64,000 nt of DNA. Source: Phragmites australis. Taxonomy: Eukaryota > Streptophyta > Magnoliopsida > Poales > Poaceae. The notes beneath the pieces were generated by a model that was not told the origin of the DNA, did no database searches, and was given only the letters and a program-made list of their open reading frames with translations. Positions 11,399 to 22,698 of the stretch are shown piece after piece. Every line of letters begins with the position of its first letter. The first letter of the stretch is position 1. The stretch is from assembly GCF_958298935.1 (NCBI RefSeq), contig NC_084936.1, positions 5,897,501-5,961,500 of the forward strand, read 5' to 3'. The translations under genes were made by a program, and so were the position numbers.

Positions 11399-12532
11399 TT
11401 GAGATTCCCTGATGACGCCGATTCATATAGGAGTCGAAGGAGAAACAAAGCTGAGCGCAAAGCAGCCGAGCGTGAATGGATGAGAATGGAGATTGTCGCT
11501 AAGGTTGAAGCAAGGATGAAAGAACATATGGATATGCTTGCAGAAAGGATGGAACAACGGATCGAAGAGCGAGTATGGGCTATGAGGTAGCAAGATGCAG
11601 CCACAACACTTGAATGTCCACCGGCTTGGCACCGTAGCAGCTGCGCATCTACAACAGATAACGCTCCAGATAACATGTTCGATCAACATGACTTCCCTAT
11701 CGGAGGATTTGAAGGTGACCCCCACGTCGACGACCTTCCAAAAGAAGTCCCTAGTGAGAGATACCCCGTCGATGACATAGAGGCGGCCACCAAGTGCAAG
11801 CTCCTACTGCCCACCACTGTTGGCTCTGATAACATCATTGAGGTTGGCACAGGCTTGACGTTCCCATGTGGCGGGGAACAGATGATTCACAGACTCCCGT
11901 TGCAACCTAGTTACGCTAGGGTGTTAGTGGATATGGTGTACAAGAATTGCATATCCCTCCCACTCCCTATTCCCCTAGAGGATGATGCCAAGACACTTGG
12001 GGAGGTCGTCCACTCCATCCCGTGGCCGAAGAAGTTCATAACACTGGTGGCCCCTCTACTGCCTCCGTAGCCTCTATCTCCAGTATGAGACGGTAGCGAC
12101 TTCTCTTTTCGTCGTGCTTCGCCAAAGGTCAAATCTCCTTCTACACCACATGAGCAACAAAAATTGTCCAGCAAATCTGGCCAACAGTCCACCAAAACGG
12201 CACTTCCCGGAAAGCACAGAGCCAACAAATAGAAGGACAAGAGCAAGGAGGTAGAAGAAGAACCTCTATCAAACACCTACATGACAGGCCAGCCGTTACT
12301 AAGCAAGAAAGCTTTAGAGCAATTGGGCTTGGCAAGTATGATTCTGTACAACCTATACATGAAGAGGATCCATGAGGAGAAACATCTTTCTCCTCATAGT
12401 TTTAGCGCCAAGTACCAACAGCAATATTTCCTACAACCAGCTAGAACCTTCCTCGTGACCTTTGAGGATTTATTCCTCCTCTACCGCCGTGACAAGCTGG
12501 ACGTTGGTCTAATGAAATGTTGGGCACTATAA
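11399..12532 (+). pseudogene. Second CACTA gene, N-terminal part of a Ulp1-type accessory protein, truncated
   Basis: Three coding-like blocks follow each other. 11399-11590 is a charged helical segment (…KVEARMKEHMDMLAERMEQ…). 11675-12070 resembles the plant DUF8039-type domain (…ATKCKLLLPTTVGSDN…, …TGLTFPCGG…, …LGEVVHSIPWPKKFI…). 12281-12532 resembles the block that normally precedes the Ulp1 cysteine protease in CACTA and MULE accessory genes (…FLVTFEDLFLLYRRDKLDVGLMKCW…). A stop follows, and the sequence runs into the terminal repeats, so no protease domain is present. A further frame at 10881-11330 may be an upstream exon. It is part of the transposon, not a host gene. Confidence 0.6.
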
Positions 12533-12712
12533 GTGTTATTAATTGCGGTCTATGCTTAATGAACTGCCTAACTCATTGATATGCTTATTCATCTACATTA
12601 CTCTTATGTGTAGACATATGATTCAAGAAGACAGGAGAGAGAATTCGAGAATTGGATTCCTAGAAATACAACCATTTGTACAAATGCTTTTTATAACGAC
12701 TTCTGTTTCATA

Positions 12713-12963
12713 GTACAGACGACTCGTTACTGGAGCCATCTGTACTAGGGGAATATCACATATGGCTCAAAACTTTGAGCTGTCTGTGATATAGTAACAG
12801 TACAGACGGCTCAAAACTTTGAGCCGTCTGTAATATTACATGGCAAAGATGGCTTGTTATCAGAGCCATCTATACTGTTGCTATATCACAGATGGCTCAA
12901 AGTTTTGAGCCATCTGTGATATTCCACTAGTACAGACGACTCCAGTAACGAGCCGTCTATACA
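12713..12963. repeat. Near-perfect palindrome of ~92-bp arms (CACTA subterminal region)
   Basis: The arm 12713-12804 pairs with 12870-12963 with about ten mismatches over ~92 bp. Each arm also contains an inner palindrome, GGCTCAAAACTTTGAGC or a close variant, and the ~65-bp centre holds another, ACGGCTCAAAACTTTGAGCCGT-like. A transcript through this block would fold into a long hairpin. The repeated core is the presumed subterminal binding motif of the element. Confidence 0.85.
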
Positions 12964-13065
12964 AATCTTTTGTACAAACGGTTCAAAACCCATCTGTACA
13001 AATCAAATTTGTACAGACTCTTTTTCACAGACAGTTCGAAAAAGCATCCCGCACGGGGTTTCCAA

Positions 13066-13096
13066 ACCGTTTGTACAAATGTTTTCTCTAGTAGTG
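13066..13096 (+). mobile_element. Right terminal inverted repeat of the CACTA element
   Basis: The sequence ends GTTTTCTCTAGTAGTG at 13096, whose reverse complement starts CACTACTAGAGAAAAC, the family signature. The base triplet after it is TTT. The matching 3-bp target duplication cannot be checked because the left end was not found. Confidence 0.75.
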
Positions 13097-14172
13097 TTTG
13101 ATTATATTTATGGCTAACCGAGAGTGAAAATAGAGTATGGCGGAGAGACATGTTTCCTGGCTCATGATGTGTAGGTGTAGGACGCTACATGGTGATCAAT
13201 GGTAAGGCGATGAAGGGCAAGTGGAGGCTTGGTGCCGACGGGCCGTGCAACACCGGGTGGAGCCATGGGCGATCTACATCGCTCACATGAAGGGTGTAAG
13301 AAAACATGGTGGGAAGAAAAGGTGATGAAAATGGTGTTGACCAAGTCAAGATCGAAAGGCGATGGAAAGTCAAGAGGTGGCATGGTTACAGGAGCGCAAA
13401 GACTTGAAGGCATCAAATGTCATAGCGGAGGTTGAACATGCATCGACATCAAGTAGTCATGCTTGGAGAAGCATGCAAGACGATTTTTCCCGGTTTCTCC
13501 TCAAAACTGGAGGCGGAGTCAGAGGATGTGTGGCATCATCACAAAGGTTGCGTGGAGATGAAGCAGAGTCGTAAAGGCATCGGGTCCATCCAATGGACAA
13601 CAAAAGAGTTGGACCATTTTGCCCTTCGAGGATAATATCTATATATTAGTCTTTAGTGGCAGTTTGAGAATTGTCCATTTGCCTATATATATGGGAGAGA
13701 GCTGGTGCAAACAGACCTCTCTAGGACTTATTTTCATTTGGATATTTCTTAGGCATGGTTAGAGTTTCAAATAGAGAAGTTAGGGTTCATAGCTCTAAAC
13801 TTAATCTCATCAAAATTGGGAGGATGAAGGGCGGCTTCCAAGCTACGTATCTATAAATCTTTCTATGTTCTTATTTCTATTCATCAAATGTTTAGCAAAT
13901 TTATGATGCTGTTGATCTCCCTTGTTCTAATCTCGTGTTCTTGAAGATTTGGTTGATTTTTCACTCTTTGCTTTTGGCAGCGATTTCGAGTGATTTTTTT
14001 GGGGCAAAAGGTTGCTAGGACATGTGTGAGAACATCTAGAGTGGTTCCAAAATAATTTCCTCACACGAGTACCTTTTATTTGTTTTTCTCTAAACTTTTT
14101 CTCTCTGTGTGATTTTGGTCAAATTCACGAAATCGAGGGTGAATTCTTTATCTCTTTGAGTACCTTTTACTA
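13097..14172. other. Unassigned flank, possibly LTR-like
   Basis: No gene is recognised. The frames at 13.2-13.6 kb have no familiar domain. The stretch 13.98-14.17 kb (GGCAGCGATTTCGAG…; two copies of GAGTACCTTTTA at about 14079 and 14158) has the look of the transcribed end of a grass LTR, but no TG/CA borders were found. Confidence 0.3.
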
Positions 14173-15655
14173 CTTGTGGGTGTGAGATTACCCACCGGCA
14201 CGTCGATGCATCAGTAAGTCTGGGGTGATCGTGAGATCCCCATCGTGTCGTGCCCGATGCAACCACGTCTAGCAGTAGGAAGGCGGACGTTCCACGAAAA
14301 ACTTAAGAAAGAGGAACGGTCTCTTTAGCAATTATACTTGGTTAACTATCTATCTGTAGATAAATACCTTAATTGAATTAAATATATTTTGTATTAGCTG
14401 CCCGTGTATATGTTTATGGATGAAAAATATTACCAAAAATGCATATTAGCATGGGTATGAAAAAGTCTTATTTATATCTATATCACCCGTTTATCTGTAA
14501 ATTTTTGTGACATGAGGGCTTCATATAACCCTAGTCTAAAAAAAAATCATCCAACTCAGTCTCTCACCCACCGTCCCACCCGACCACCCTTCACAGCCAC
14601 CTCACACTTGGTCTCTCAATCTCTGATCTCCAATCTCTCATCTCTCTCCCCCTCTTCGGAGGTGGCACCAAGATCACGAAGGTCAAGCTACTAAGCCCAA
14701 GGACAACCTGATCATTAGCCAGGTCTACCGGCTCATCACTTTCCAAGGTGTATATCCATCCATTCCCATATAGGAGACTTATTGCTTCTTGGATTGGATT
14801 GCTCTAGATTTTGCAACCCATGCAACATATAAATTCTTGATAACTATCGTTTTTACAACACACGACTGTTTTAAAGGACAAAACAACAAAGAATTTCGAA
14901 TAGTACCTGTAAGAGATGCCACCCAATTGATTTACAAGAAAATCAACAAAGAACTACCACTCAAATCGTGAAGATTCGAAGTAGCAACGAGAAACTAATC
15001 CTAACTTACCTAATGCAGGAAAGAATAGGAAAAACAAAAGTAGATGCAATTTGATGATTGGCTTATGTGTTTCAGTCGGCCTCCACCCCCTTAACTATTT
15101 ATAGGGATGGCTTAGACTTGGGCCTCATAGATTAGGACTCTATTCCACGCCTACACGCGCCCTGTTTGGCCAGAATCATGAAAAGAATCCGAATAGATCT
15201 AAAATTTCAAGTCGACTTAGACTCGAACTAAGCACCGTATGGTCCGGTGAGAATAAAAATGTGAACACCGGACCACTCGACGAGTTCAATAAGGATGGAA
15301 CCCAAAACTCTACTTTAATGCACGTCGGATGTTCCAATGTATGAATTGTGCTCACTGGAGGCTTTCGTCAGAGCAATTCCTAAGACTTCTGAGCTCTCTC
15401 TAACAAACCATATTCATACTCACCAGATTAAGCGGCAATCATCGGACACCTCACTAACGGTTTTTTTAGAGAGCAAAATTTATGCAACCTCTCTACAAGA
15501 TTTTTTGAACTCATCGGATTATCCGATGTTTACACCGGAAACATCACTGAACAATAATTTAAAACTCTCTGTAAGAAATCACTTGAGTGCACCGGATGTT
15601 CCGATGACAACACCAAAAGCTTTATCGGACTATTTTCTAGGAACCCTATAATTAC
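14173..15655. repeat. Repeat family copy D (internally deleted)
   Basis: 14173-14225 matches the middle of copies A, B and C (CTACTTGTGGGTGTGAGATTAC…). It then jumps to GTGAGATCCCCATCGTGTCG, which in the longer copy lies about 1.3 kb farther on (17369). A second deletion, relative to 17403-17559, has ACG at both edges (GCAACCACG|TCTAGCAG). From 14262 to 15655 it is collinear with 17560-19095. No coding function is seen. Confidence 0.8.
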
Positions 15656-15735
15656 TTCAATGAAGTTCTTGGCACACATGAGGAGAGGTTGCCGGCGTTG
15701 AATTTAAACACTCTGGGAATCCCGTCTCTAGACCT

Positions 15736-17368
15736 AATGCCGGGACCAGTGGATTGCCGAGGATGTAGCCGGCACCATGTGAGAGCTTCCAACAGAAACC
15801 GAGGCCAATTTTGTTTACATAGATCTCTCGCCACACCAGTCTTAACATAATGCATGCGTTCAAGGGTAACACTCCCAGATCTATCAGCCATGACTGGTGG
15901 CTCAGCTATAACCATTCTCCCAAACGAGGTTGGAACGAGCTAGCCATATATGCTTTTAAACTGTGTTGTTCTTTGGTTTGTTATCGGCATTAACTTGGTA
16001 CATGCAAAAAAAAAGGGAGAGGGTGCTACTTGTATATTCCAAGCGCCTGCACCGGCTACTTGTGGGTGTGAGATTACTCACCAGCACGCCGATGCATCAG
16101 CAAGTCCTGAGTGCCACCGGATTGCCTCCAAGCGAAGCCGAATTTCTTTTTTGAACGAACGAGCATTGGGGAGAGACTTATCTGCTGCGGAGGTAGGCCG
16201 GCTCCACATGGCCCATGGAGAGCACGTTGGTCGGCCGCGGAGGTTGGGCAGAGGAGTGGACAGTGCCCGGAGAGAGGAGGAATATATACAGTAACGTGGT
16301 GAGACTGGGTCGCACCCCTAGCACCTAGGCCAGGAGGCGCCTGGCTGGGCCACTCGCCCGCGACTGGCCCCAAGGAGCACCAGCAACGGTTTTTTATTTA
16401 TATATTTTTAATTTAAAAAATTACAAAACTACGAACCATTTGGAAAATTTACCAACATAGTTTTCTTCTGTTTGTTTTTCTGTCCATCCAACATGCGGGA
16501 GGTTTTAAAATAAAATAGGTAGGAGCATCGAGAGTTGGTGACTGCAGCGTGTACATATCTAGAGCGTGTGGTCAGAGACTTTTTTACCCGGTTTGGATAT
16601 CAATCTAGACTTCGGATCGACACATTCTTTCTTCTTTATAGTTTATTTATACTTATATACATTGGCTCCATACGTGATCTGTGTTACAGCTACAAAAGAC
16701 CATCGAGAGTTGCTGACAACAGCATGCATATATCTAAAGTGTGTGATCAAAGAGTTCTTTACCTGATTTGGATATCAATCTAGACTTTGGATCGACGCCT
16801 CTCCACCATAGCCCTTTGGTTTTTTCCCTCTTATTCAGCAATGTTTTCCTATTATATTTTGTCACCGGTTAGTTCTATTTTGGTTGCGTGCATCTTATAT
16901 ATAGAGAGAGATCAGGAGTGAATATATAATTACATCCCCTTAAATTCTTTTTCGAAAAAGAACTAGCTAGCTGGAAAGAAACTTCCGCTGACATTCTGGA
17001 AGAGACGAGTGGTACTTCACCGTTGTGACCGCGCATGGGGGATGTGATCATGTGACGTGCGACGAAAAACGCCCGCGCCGGCGCCGGGCACGTCACATCC
17101 GCCGTTGTAGGAAGCTCACGGCTCGGCGTGGACGCGAGCGCGTGGAGTCCGCGTTCGGAATCGAGCTGAGGATTGGAACGTGACGGGCGCGGGTCATCAC
17201 CTCAGCCTTTTCACTAAAGATGAGAAATTGACGGAGCACGTGTGAGTTCAGTGATTGATATACCAACGACTTTTTAGTACACAGATCATGAGACAAGGCC
17301 CATTGGGATCTGGGGTTGTGTTTGGCTGTACAGGCTTTCACTTTCTCCTGACGTGTTACTACGACCTC
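15736..17368. repeat. Repeat family copy B (GDSL upstream flank without the gene)
   Basis: 15736-16520 matches the upstream flank of the GDSL gene in copies A and C. 16430-17110 matches 63283-64000. It holds empty sites for both insertions seen in copy C: CATATATG at 15945-15952 and ACTAC at 16428-16432. The GDSL exon and promoter are absent; the left border at about 15736 joins unrelated sequence. Open frames here lack recognisable domains. Confidence 0.85.
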
Positions 17369-19095
17369 GTGAGATCCCCATCGTGTCGTGCCCGATGCAA
17401 CCACGGGGCGGGGCCGTATCCCGGACGTCGAAGCCCGTCGAGCAGTCGACCTGCTGCTGCATGCCGAGGAACCACAGGAGCTGCTGCATGCCGAGGAACC
17501 ACAAGGCCACAGAAGCGGATGTGAGGTGCCACGAGAAACGCCCGTGCCAGCGCCGCGCACGTCTAGCAGTAGGAAGGCGGACGTTCCACGAAAAACTTAA
17601 AAAAGACGGAATGGTCTCTTTAGCAATTATACTTGATTAACTATCTATCTGTAGATAAATACCTTAATTGAATTAAGTATATTTTGTATTAGCTGCGCAC
17701 CCGTGAACATATTCATGGACGAAAAATATTACCAAAAATGCATATAAGCATGGGTATGAAAAAATCTTATTTATACCTATATCACTCGTTTATTCGTAAA
17801 TTTTCGTGACATAGAAGCTACATATAACCTAATTTAAAAAAAATCATCCCACTCAGTCTCTCACCCACCGTCCCACCCGACCACCCCTCACAGCCACCTC
17901 ACACTTGGTCTCTCAATCTCTGATCTCCAATCTCTCATCTCTCTCTGCCCCTCTGTGGAGGTGGCACCAAGATCACGAAGGTCAAGCTAGTCAAGCCCAA
18001 GGACAACCTGCTCCTTAGCCAGGTCTTCCGGCTCATCACTTTCCAAGCTGTATATCCATCCATTCCCATATAGGAGACTTATTGCTTTTTGGATTGGATT
18101 GCTCTAGATTTTATAACCCATACAACACAAATTCTTGATAACTATTGTTTTTTAGCGACACATGACTGTTTTACTGGACAAAACAGTAAAGAATTTCGAA
18201 CAGTACCTGTGAGAGATGCCGCCCAGTTGATTTACAAGCAAATCAACAAAGAACTACCACTCAAATCGTGAAGATTCAAAATAGCAGCGAGAAACTAATC
18301 CTAAACTACCTAATGCGCAGGAAAGAACAGGAAAAACAAAAGTAGATACAATTTGATGATTGACTGATATGTTTCAATCGGCCTCCAACCCCTCAACTAT
18401 TTATAGGGACGGTTTAGACTTGGGCCTCATAGATTAGGACTCTATTCCACGCCTACACGCGCCTTGTTCGGCTAGAATCATGAAAAGAATCCGAACAGAT
18501 CTAAAATTTCAAGTCGATTTGGACTCGGAATGAGCACCGGATGGTCTGATGAGAACAAAAATGTAAACATCGGACCATCCGAAGAGTTCAATTAGGCTGG
18601 AACCCAAAACTCTGCTTTAATGCACGTCGGATGTTCCGATGTATAAAATGTGCTCACCGGAGGCTTTCGTCGGAGCAATTCCTAAAACTCCTGAACTCTC
18701 TGTAACAAACCATATTCATACTCACCGGATTATCCAGCGATCATTGGACACCTCACTAACGGTTTTTTCAGAGAGCAAACTTTCTGCATCCTCTCTGCAA
18801 GATTTTTTGAATTCATCGGATTGTCCGGTGTTTACACCGGAAACATCACTGGACTATTGTCCATGAGATTTGAAACTCTCTGTAAGAAATCACTTGAGCG
18901 TACCGGATGTTCCGATGATAACACCAGAAGCTTCATCGTACTATTTTCCAAGAACTCTGGAATTTCTGCATTTAACGTGCCAGACAATCTGATGAACACA
19001 CCAGAGCCTTCACCGAACAATTTTTCAGGAGGAACAAAATTTCTGCAGACTTCAACTACTCTACTCACCGGATGTTCCGGTGATACACGGCTTTA
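17369..19095. repeat. Repeat family copy A' (continuation of copy B, homologous to copy D)
   Basis: Collinear with 14226-15655 except for segments deleted in copy D. It contains a TATA-like CTATTTATAGGGACGG (near 18398 here, 15098 in the other copy). From about 18530 it has a field of short CACCGGA / TCCGGTG motifs. Together 15736-19095 forms the longest visible unit (~3.4 kb) of this family. Whether it is a non-autonomous transposon or a local segmental repeat cannot be decided here. Confidence 0.8.
18530..19090. repeat. Field of degenerate CCGGATNNTCCG motifs
   Basis: Many imperfect copies of the near-palindromic words ACCGGA, TCATCGGA, CCGGATGTTCCG and TCCGGTG occur at irregular 20-60 bp spacing. 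The same field, more mutated, is at 15240-15655. It reads as degenerate short-motif DNA, not as a coding repeat. Confidence 0.6.
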
Positions 19096-19868
19096 ATTAC
19101 CGAACCATCTGGTGCTAAAAAAAACTGAGCCATGCTATTTTTTGCTATCAACACTCTATTTCTTGATGTCCTCTCGTGGAGACTAACCCTTATCTCCCCT
19201 GCTTGTGCGCGCAGAGGTGGCGAAGGCGGTAGAGGCAAGGCAGCAGCACAAGATGTGGCTGTGCGAGGAGGTGATCGACGACTGGTAGTGGTAGCAGTGC
19301 AATCATAGCTAGGGCACGCCACCCAGGTCACCACGGGTGGCGAAGAGCAGGGACAGTCCACCGACCAGGTGAGTGCTCGCCCATCCCCTGTCCTCTCCTC
19401 TGATTCCAAATTGTGTGATTCCAGAGCAGCAATAGTTGATTTGCCCATCCTGATTATTTGTTCATGAATGGAAATAGCTAGAGAAAGAGCGGCATCGTAG
19501 TGGTGGCGCCGCGGCAGTAGATGGCGACACTGGAAGTATTGGTGGGTAAACGGGTATGTATGTGGGAGATGCGACGGGTCTGTTCTCGACTCTTCACCTA
19601 TAGGTGCTCATAGGTATACCTACATGTGTGATAAATTTGATAGATACGGATATAGACGAGCACTACTCGTGACTGCCGTACCCAATTTCTATCCCTACTT
19701 TCACTCCTTGCCATCCCTAGTCTGGGGCGGTAGAAAAACAATTTGGGTGACAGGTCAGGTACGGACCTTCTTCGCTGGTACTAGACCTGATCTATTGCCG
19801 TCCCTAGTCGAAGGCAGGTCAGTTCCGACATGTCGTGGTCACCTAATCTTTCCCTCCTTTGCTGCTAT
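19096..19868. other. Intergenic, no gene recognised
   Basis: Mixed GC-rich (19.2-19.4 kb) and ordinary sequence. Short frames have no known domain. I see no repeat structure or RNA gene. Confidence 0.5.
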
Positions 19869-19877
19869 GCCTATATA
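19869..19877 (+). promoter_or_regulatory. TATA box upstream of a decayed gene-like region
   Basis: CTATATAAAC at about 19869-19878. A pyrimidine-rich leader with several CAATC/TCATC words follows, then an ATG at about 20000 in GC-rich sequence, which resembles a normal grass core promoter. Confidence 0.5.
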
Positions 19878-19999
19878 AACGCTAGATACATTTCCCAGCA
19901 CAATCTATTCATCCCCCTTTGGAGTTCCGAGCAATCAAAGCCGATCAAGAGCCCATCACTCAGCTCCAAATCAAGGGGTGTTCGACTGGTCGGTGAAGA

Positions 20000-20885
20000 T
20001 GGCGCAGGGTGGTGAGGTGGCGAGGCTAGCGGCGGTGGACGCTAAGCTCGTGCAGGAGCCTGGCGTAGCTGTCCAGTCCAACATGCTGTGTTCCACATCC
20101 ACACTAGCATGTTGACGACACACTCTGTGCGATGTACGACAACTCCGGCTAGTTTGCGCGGAAGCCTCGCCAAGGCGCCGGATAAGCCGAGGAGCTACTT
20201 GGCGTGCTCCGCGGTGTTCGACACCTCAGCCAACCTCGCTCCCCAGCTCCGCCCAGGCTCTGGACGAGGAGAGGAGCTGCTTGGTGTGCTCCCCGACTCC
20301 CCCACCGCGGTGTTCCACACCTCCGGCAACTTCGCACACTAGGACACCGGGCGCAGCGAGGATCTTCTCGACAACTTCGCGTGCCAGGCCAGCCTGATGC
20401 CAGACGCGACATGAAACTTCGCAGCGTGCTCGTCAACGACCCTGGTGTGGTGTTCGACACCTCCAGCAACTTTGCTCGCCAGGCCAACCCAGACGCCGGA
20501 CGCGGCAACATTCTTCTCGGCGTGCTTCTCGATGTCCCCGGCGCGGACTTTGACACCTCCGACAAGTTTGCGTGCCAGGCCCGCCCAGGTGCCGGACACG
20601 CCCAGTGAATTGTTGGCATGCTCCATGGCTCCAACCTTGGCGCAGCATATGACAGCTCCAGCGTGGTGCTAGATCATGACCTCGTCACGGTGGTCGGCAA
20701 CTCCGCCACGCTGGCCGAACACATACGATGGCTCCTTCCGGTTGTAGGAATTGTCGGCCTCCTCTACGGCAGTCATCGGGATTGCCGACAGCATGGTCTT
20801 CCCCGCTGCGGGCTTTGGGCTTCTTTCTGCTGCTTTTGGGTGGCTGTCACTGGTCATGATCCATGCGCTCCATGCGTAGCAGTCT
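20000..20885 (+). pseudogene. Gene-like GC-rich region with ~115-bp internal repeats, broken
   Basis: An ATG follows the TATA box and leader and opens MAQGGEVARLAAVDAKLVQE…, but the frame stops after 37 codons. Downstream frames give imperfect repeats of a roughly 38-residue unit (…VVFDTSSNFARQANPDAGRG… and …ADFDTSDKFACQARPGAGH…). Stops and shifts separate the units. The end (…GNSATLAEHIRWLLPVVGIVG…) could be a C-terminal membrane segment. I do not recognise the family. The promoter, codon composition and protein-level repeat suggest a real gene that has decayed, or a multi-exon gene I cannot splice by eye. Confidence 0.4.
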
Positions 20886-21571
20886 AGCCGTCGATACTGA
20901 GTAAAATGAAGCCCAAGATGTGGATCGTGCGAGTTATCGATGGGGTAAAATAATGGAGCTCTTTCACAGTGGTTCATACTACCTAGAGATAGGAGTTAGT
21001 ATAAATCTAATTCGACGATTCACATAATTAAATATTTTAGTAATTGTGACAATTTTATTGAAATTACCCACCATACTTTTACTAATAGAAAGATCGACGC
21101 CGCAAACGTCGGATCGCTAACCCTAGTCGATGGGTAGCAAATGAACTCTCATGCTAAATGCAGATTAAAATGTTAAAACGGCAATAAAATATTACTCTAT
21201 TTAGAGATATATAACTGCAGTTAATTACTTTCATGCCACGTATTTTTCTCCTCAAAATAACCCTAATACTACTATACTATTCACATATACTACCTATATT
21301 ACCGATGAGAAATGAGTAGTATTCTGACTAATTTGAACCGTTAGACTCTAAAAATAGATGACTCATATTAATTTTGGACCACCATAAAATTTCTCAAATA
21401 ATTTGGAGCTACGCTTAAGTTTGGTGGGAATACTCCACGGCCCATGTCATGTTGGATTTAGGAGTCAATTTGTTATGTTTTCTCTGGCTTCTCGGCGTTA
21501 GATGTGATTTTTCTCTTGCTTTGGTCACTGTGAAGTCGTCATTTTACATGTACCTGTAAGGGAAGAGTATG
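20886..21571. other. AT-rich intergenic, no gene seen
   Basis: No sustained frame, no repeat and no RNA gene recognised. Confidence 0.5.
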
Positions 21572-21741
21572 GGAAGCAAATTATGTGAGACTTTTATAAA
21601 AAAGATCTTCGCGAGATCTCTATTTGTGTCATGCACTTTCGATCAATAGCTCACGCGTATGCGTATAGGCGTGATGGAAGACACATGTCACACGGAGGCA
21701 AGGGTCTATGTGTGAAGTCCGATCTTACATAATTTGCTTCC
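21572..21741. mobile_element. Candidate MITE with ~19-bp terminal inverted repeats
   Basis: The left end GGAAGCAAATTATGTGAGA is matched by the reverse complement of the right end (GGAAGCAAATTATGTAAGA), one mismatch in 19. The 170-bp body has no coding frame and contains a palindrome, GATCTTCGCGAGATC. No clear target duplication was found, so the superfamily is open. Confidence 0.55.
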
Positions 21742-22302
21742 AAAATGTATGGGCCCTATTCTATCATTATGTTACACTAATTTTTTTTCTAATCCTCGAT
21801 ACAAGTGTTATAATATAGGTCCATCTAATAGGCTACACACATTGACACTCTCTGATAAGCACAATATCTTAAAAGATGTTCAATTGGCACACATATTGAT
21901 ATATTCAAGTTACAATCATGATCGCACTATATAAAATGGTCATAAACAGTATTGTCTTGCTACATGGCCAGAAAGCAGGGACGAAAAAAAAAGATATTAC
22001 ACTACAGCAGTATAACAATTGTACTATTTAGAGGCTCAATTAAAAGTAGAAAACTCTAAAGAAAAATTACAATCCGGATTCCTTTTCATTTCGAAAGGAA
22101 TATTACAGGCTCCTGAATCGTGTCACTGCAGATGTGGAACAGGATATGCTCTATGAGTTATCAAACTTTGCTAGCAGGTGTTCCATTGACACATATCTCC
22201 ACTAAATTATCCAGGACAATTACGATACAATATAGAATGAGCAGACTGACAGTGGCCATCGGTTGAAGAATTACTAGAGCATCAATACATCCAAGAATTG
22301 CA

Positions 22303-22677
22303 TCAACTATTTGCCGAAAACTCCAAGTTGATGAGTGAAATCCCCAGTAGAAACAGAGCAAAGAGGCCGAAGCAGAGCGCCGGGCTCGCCGCGCCGGCGG
22401 TAGCCGTGATGGCGGACGAAACCATGATGAGCCCTATGATGGCAAGGTTGCGACGCGGGAACGCTGCGAGCGCACCTATGTCGGGGAACGTGATGGCGGC
22501 AAAGGCCATCGGATTGTCAGTCATCCAGACGCCAATGACGATGAGGTTGACACCAGCGAGAACCCCTAGAAGGCTGAGGTGCAAGAGGTAGCCGCCGCCG
22601 TAGGTGATGCCCGCGTTGATAGCGAGCAACACGAGCATCAGGCCAGCAGTCATCGCCCCGCTTTTCGGAGAACTCAT
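22303..22677 (-). CDS. Small predicted integral membrane protein (four hydrophobic helices)
   Basis: 124-aa intact frame, preferred start Met at 22677 (MSSPKSGAMTAGL…). An in-frame upstream Met at 22725 would add 16 residues, but these probably lie in a 5'-UTR intron. There are four hydrophobic segments: about residues 9-27, 29-50, 75-96 and 99-119. A short loop with …MTDNPMAF… separates the second and third, and the C terminus is polar. The family is not recognised; the topology suggests a small membrane protein. It is a good host-gene candidate because it is intact, is GC-rich relative to its flanks, and has a TATA box and a plausible leader intron. I infer no function. Confidence 0.7.
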   Translation of the reverse strand: MSSPKSGAMTAGLMLVLLAINAGITYGGGYLLHLSLLGVLAGVNLIVIGVWMTDNPMAFAAITFPDIGALAAFPRRNLAIIGLIMVSSAITATAGAASPALCFGLFALFLLGISLINLEFSANS

Positions 22678-22698
22678 CGCCGCAGCGCCGTCTCTGTT

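Larger units (their letters stand above)
6165..13096 (+). mobile_element. CACTA superfamily DNA transposon, left terminus not found
   Basis: In order on the plus strand: a TnpD pseudogene (6165-8386), subterminal-type repeats (8755-8965), a second CACTA gene resembling the N-terminal part of Ulp1-type genes (11399-12532), more subterminal repeats in a palindrome, and a right terminus ending in …CTCTAGTAGTG at 13096. That is the reverse complement of a CACTA inverted repeat, CACTACTAGAGAAAAC. A matching left terminus was searched for upstream and not seen, so the element is probably truncated or has lost its left end to the 5.4-6.1 kb insert. Confidence 0.7.
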
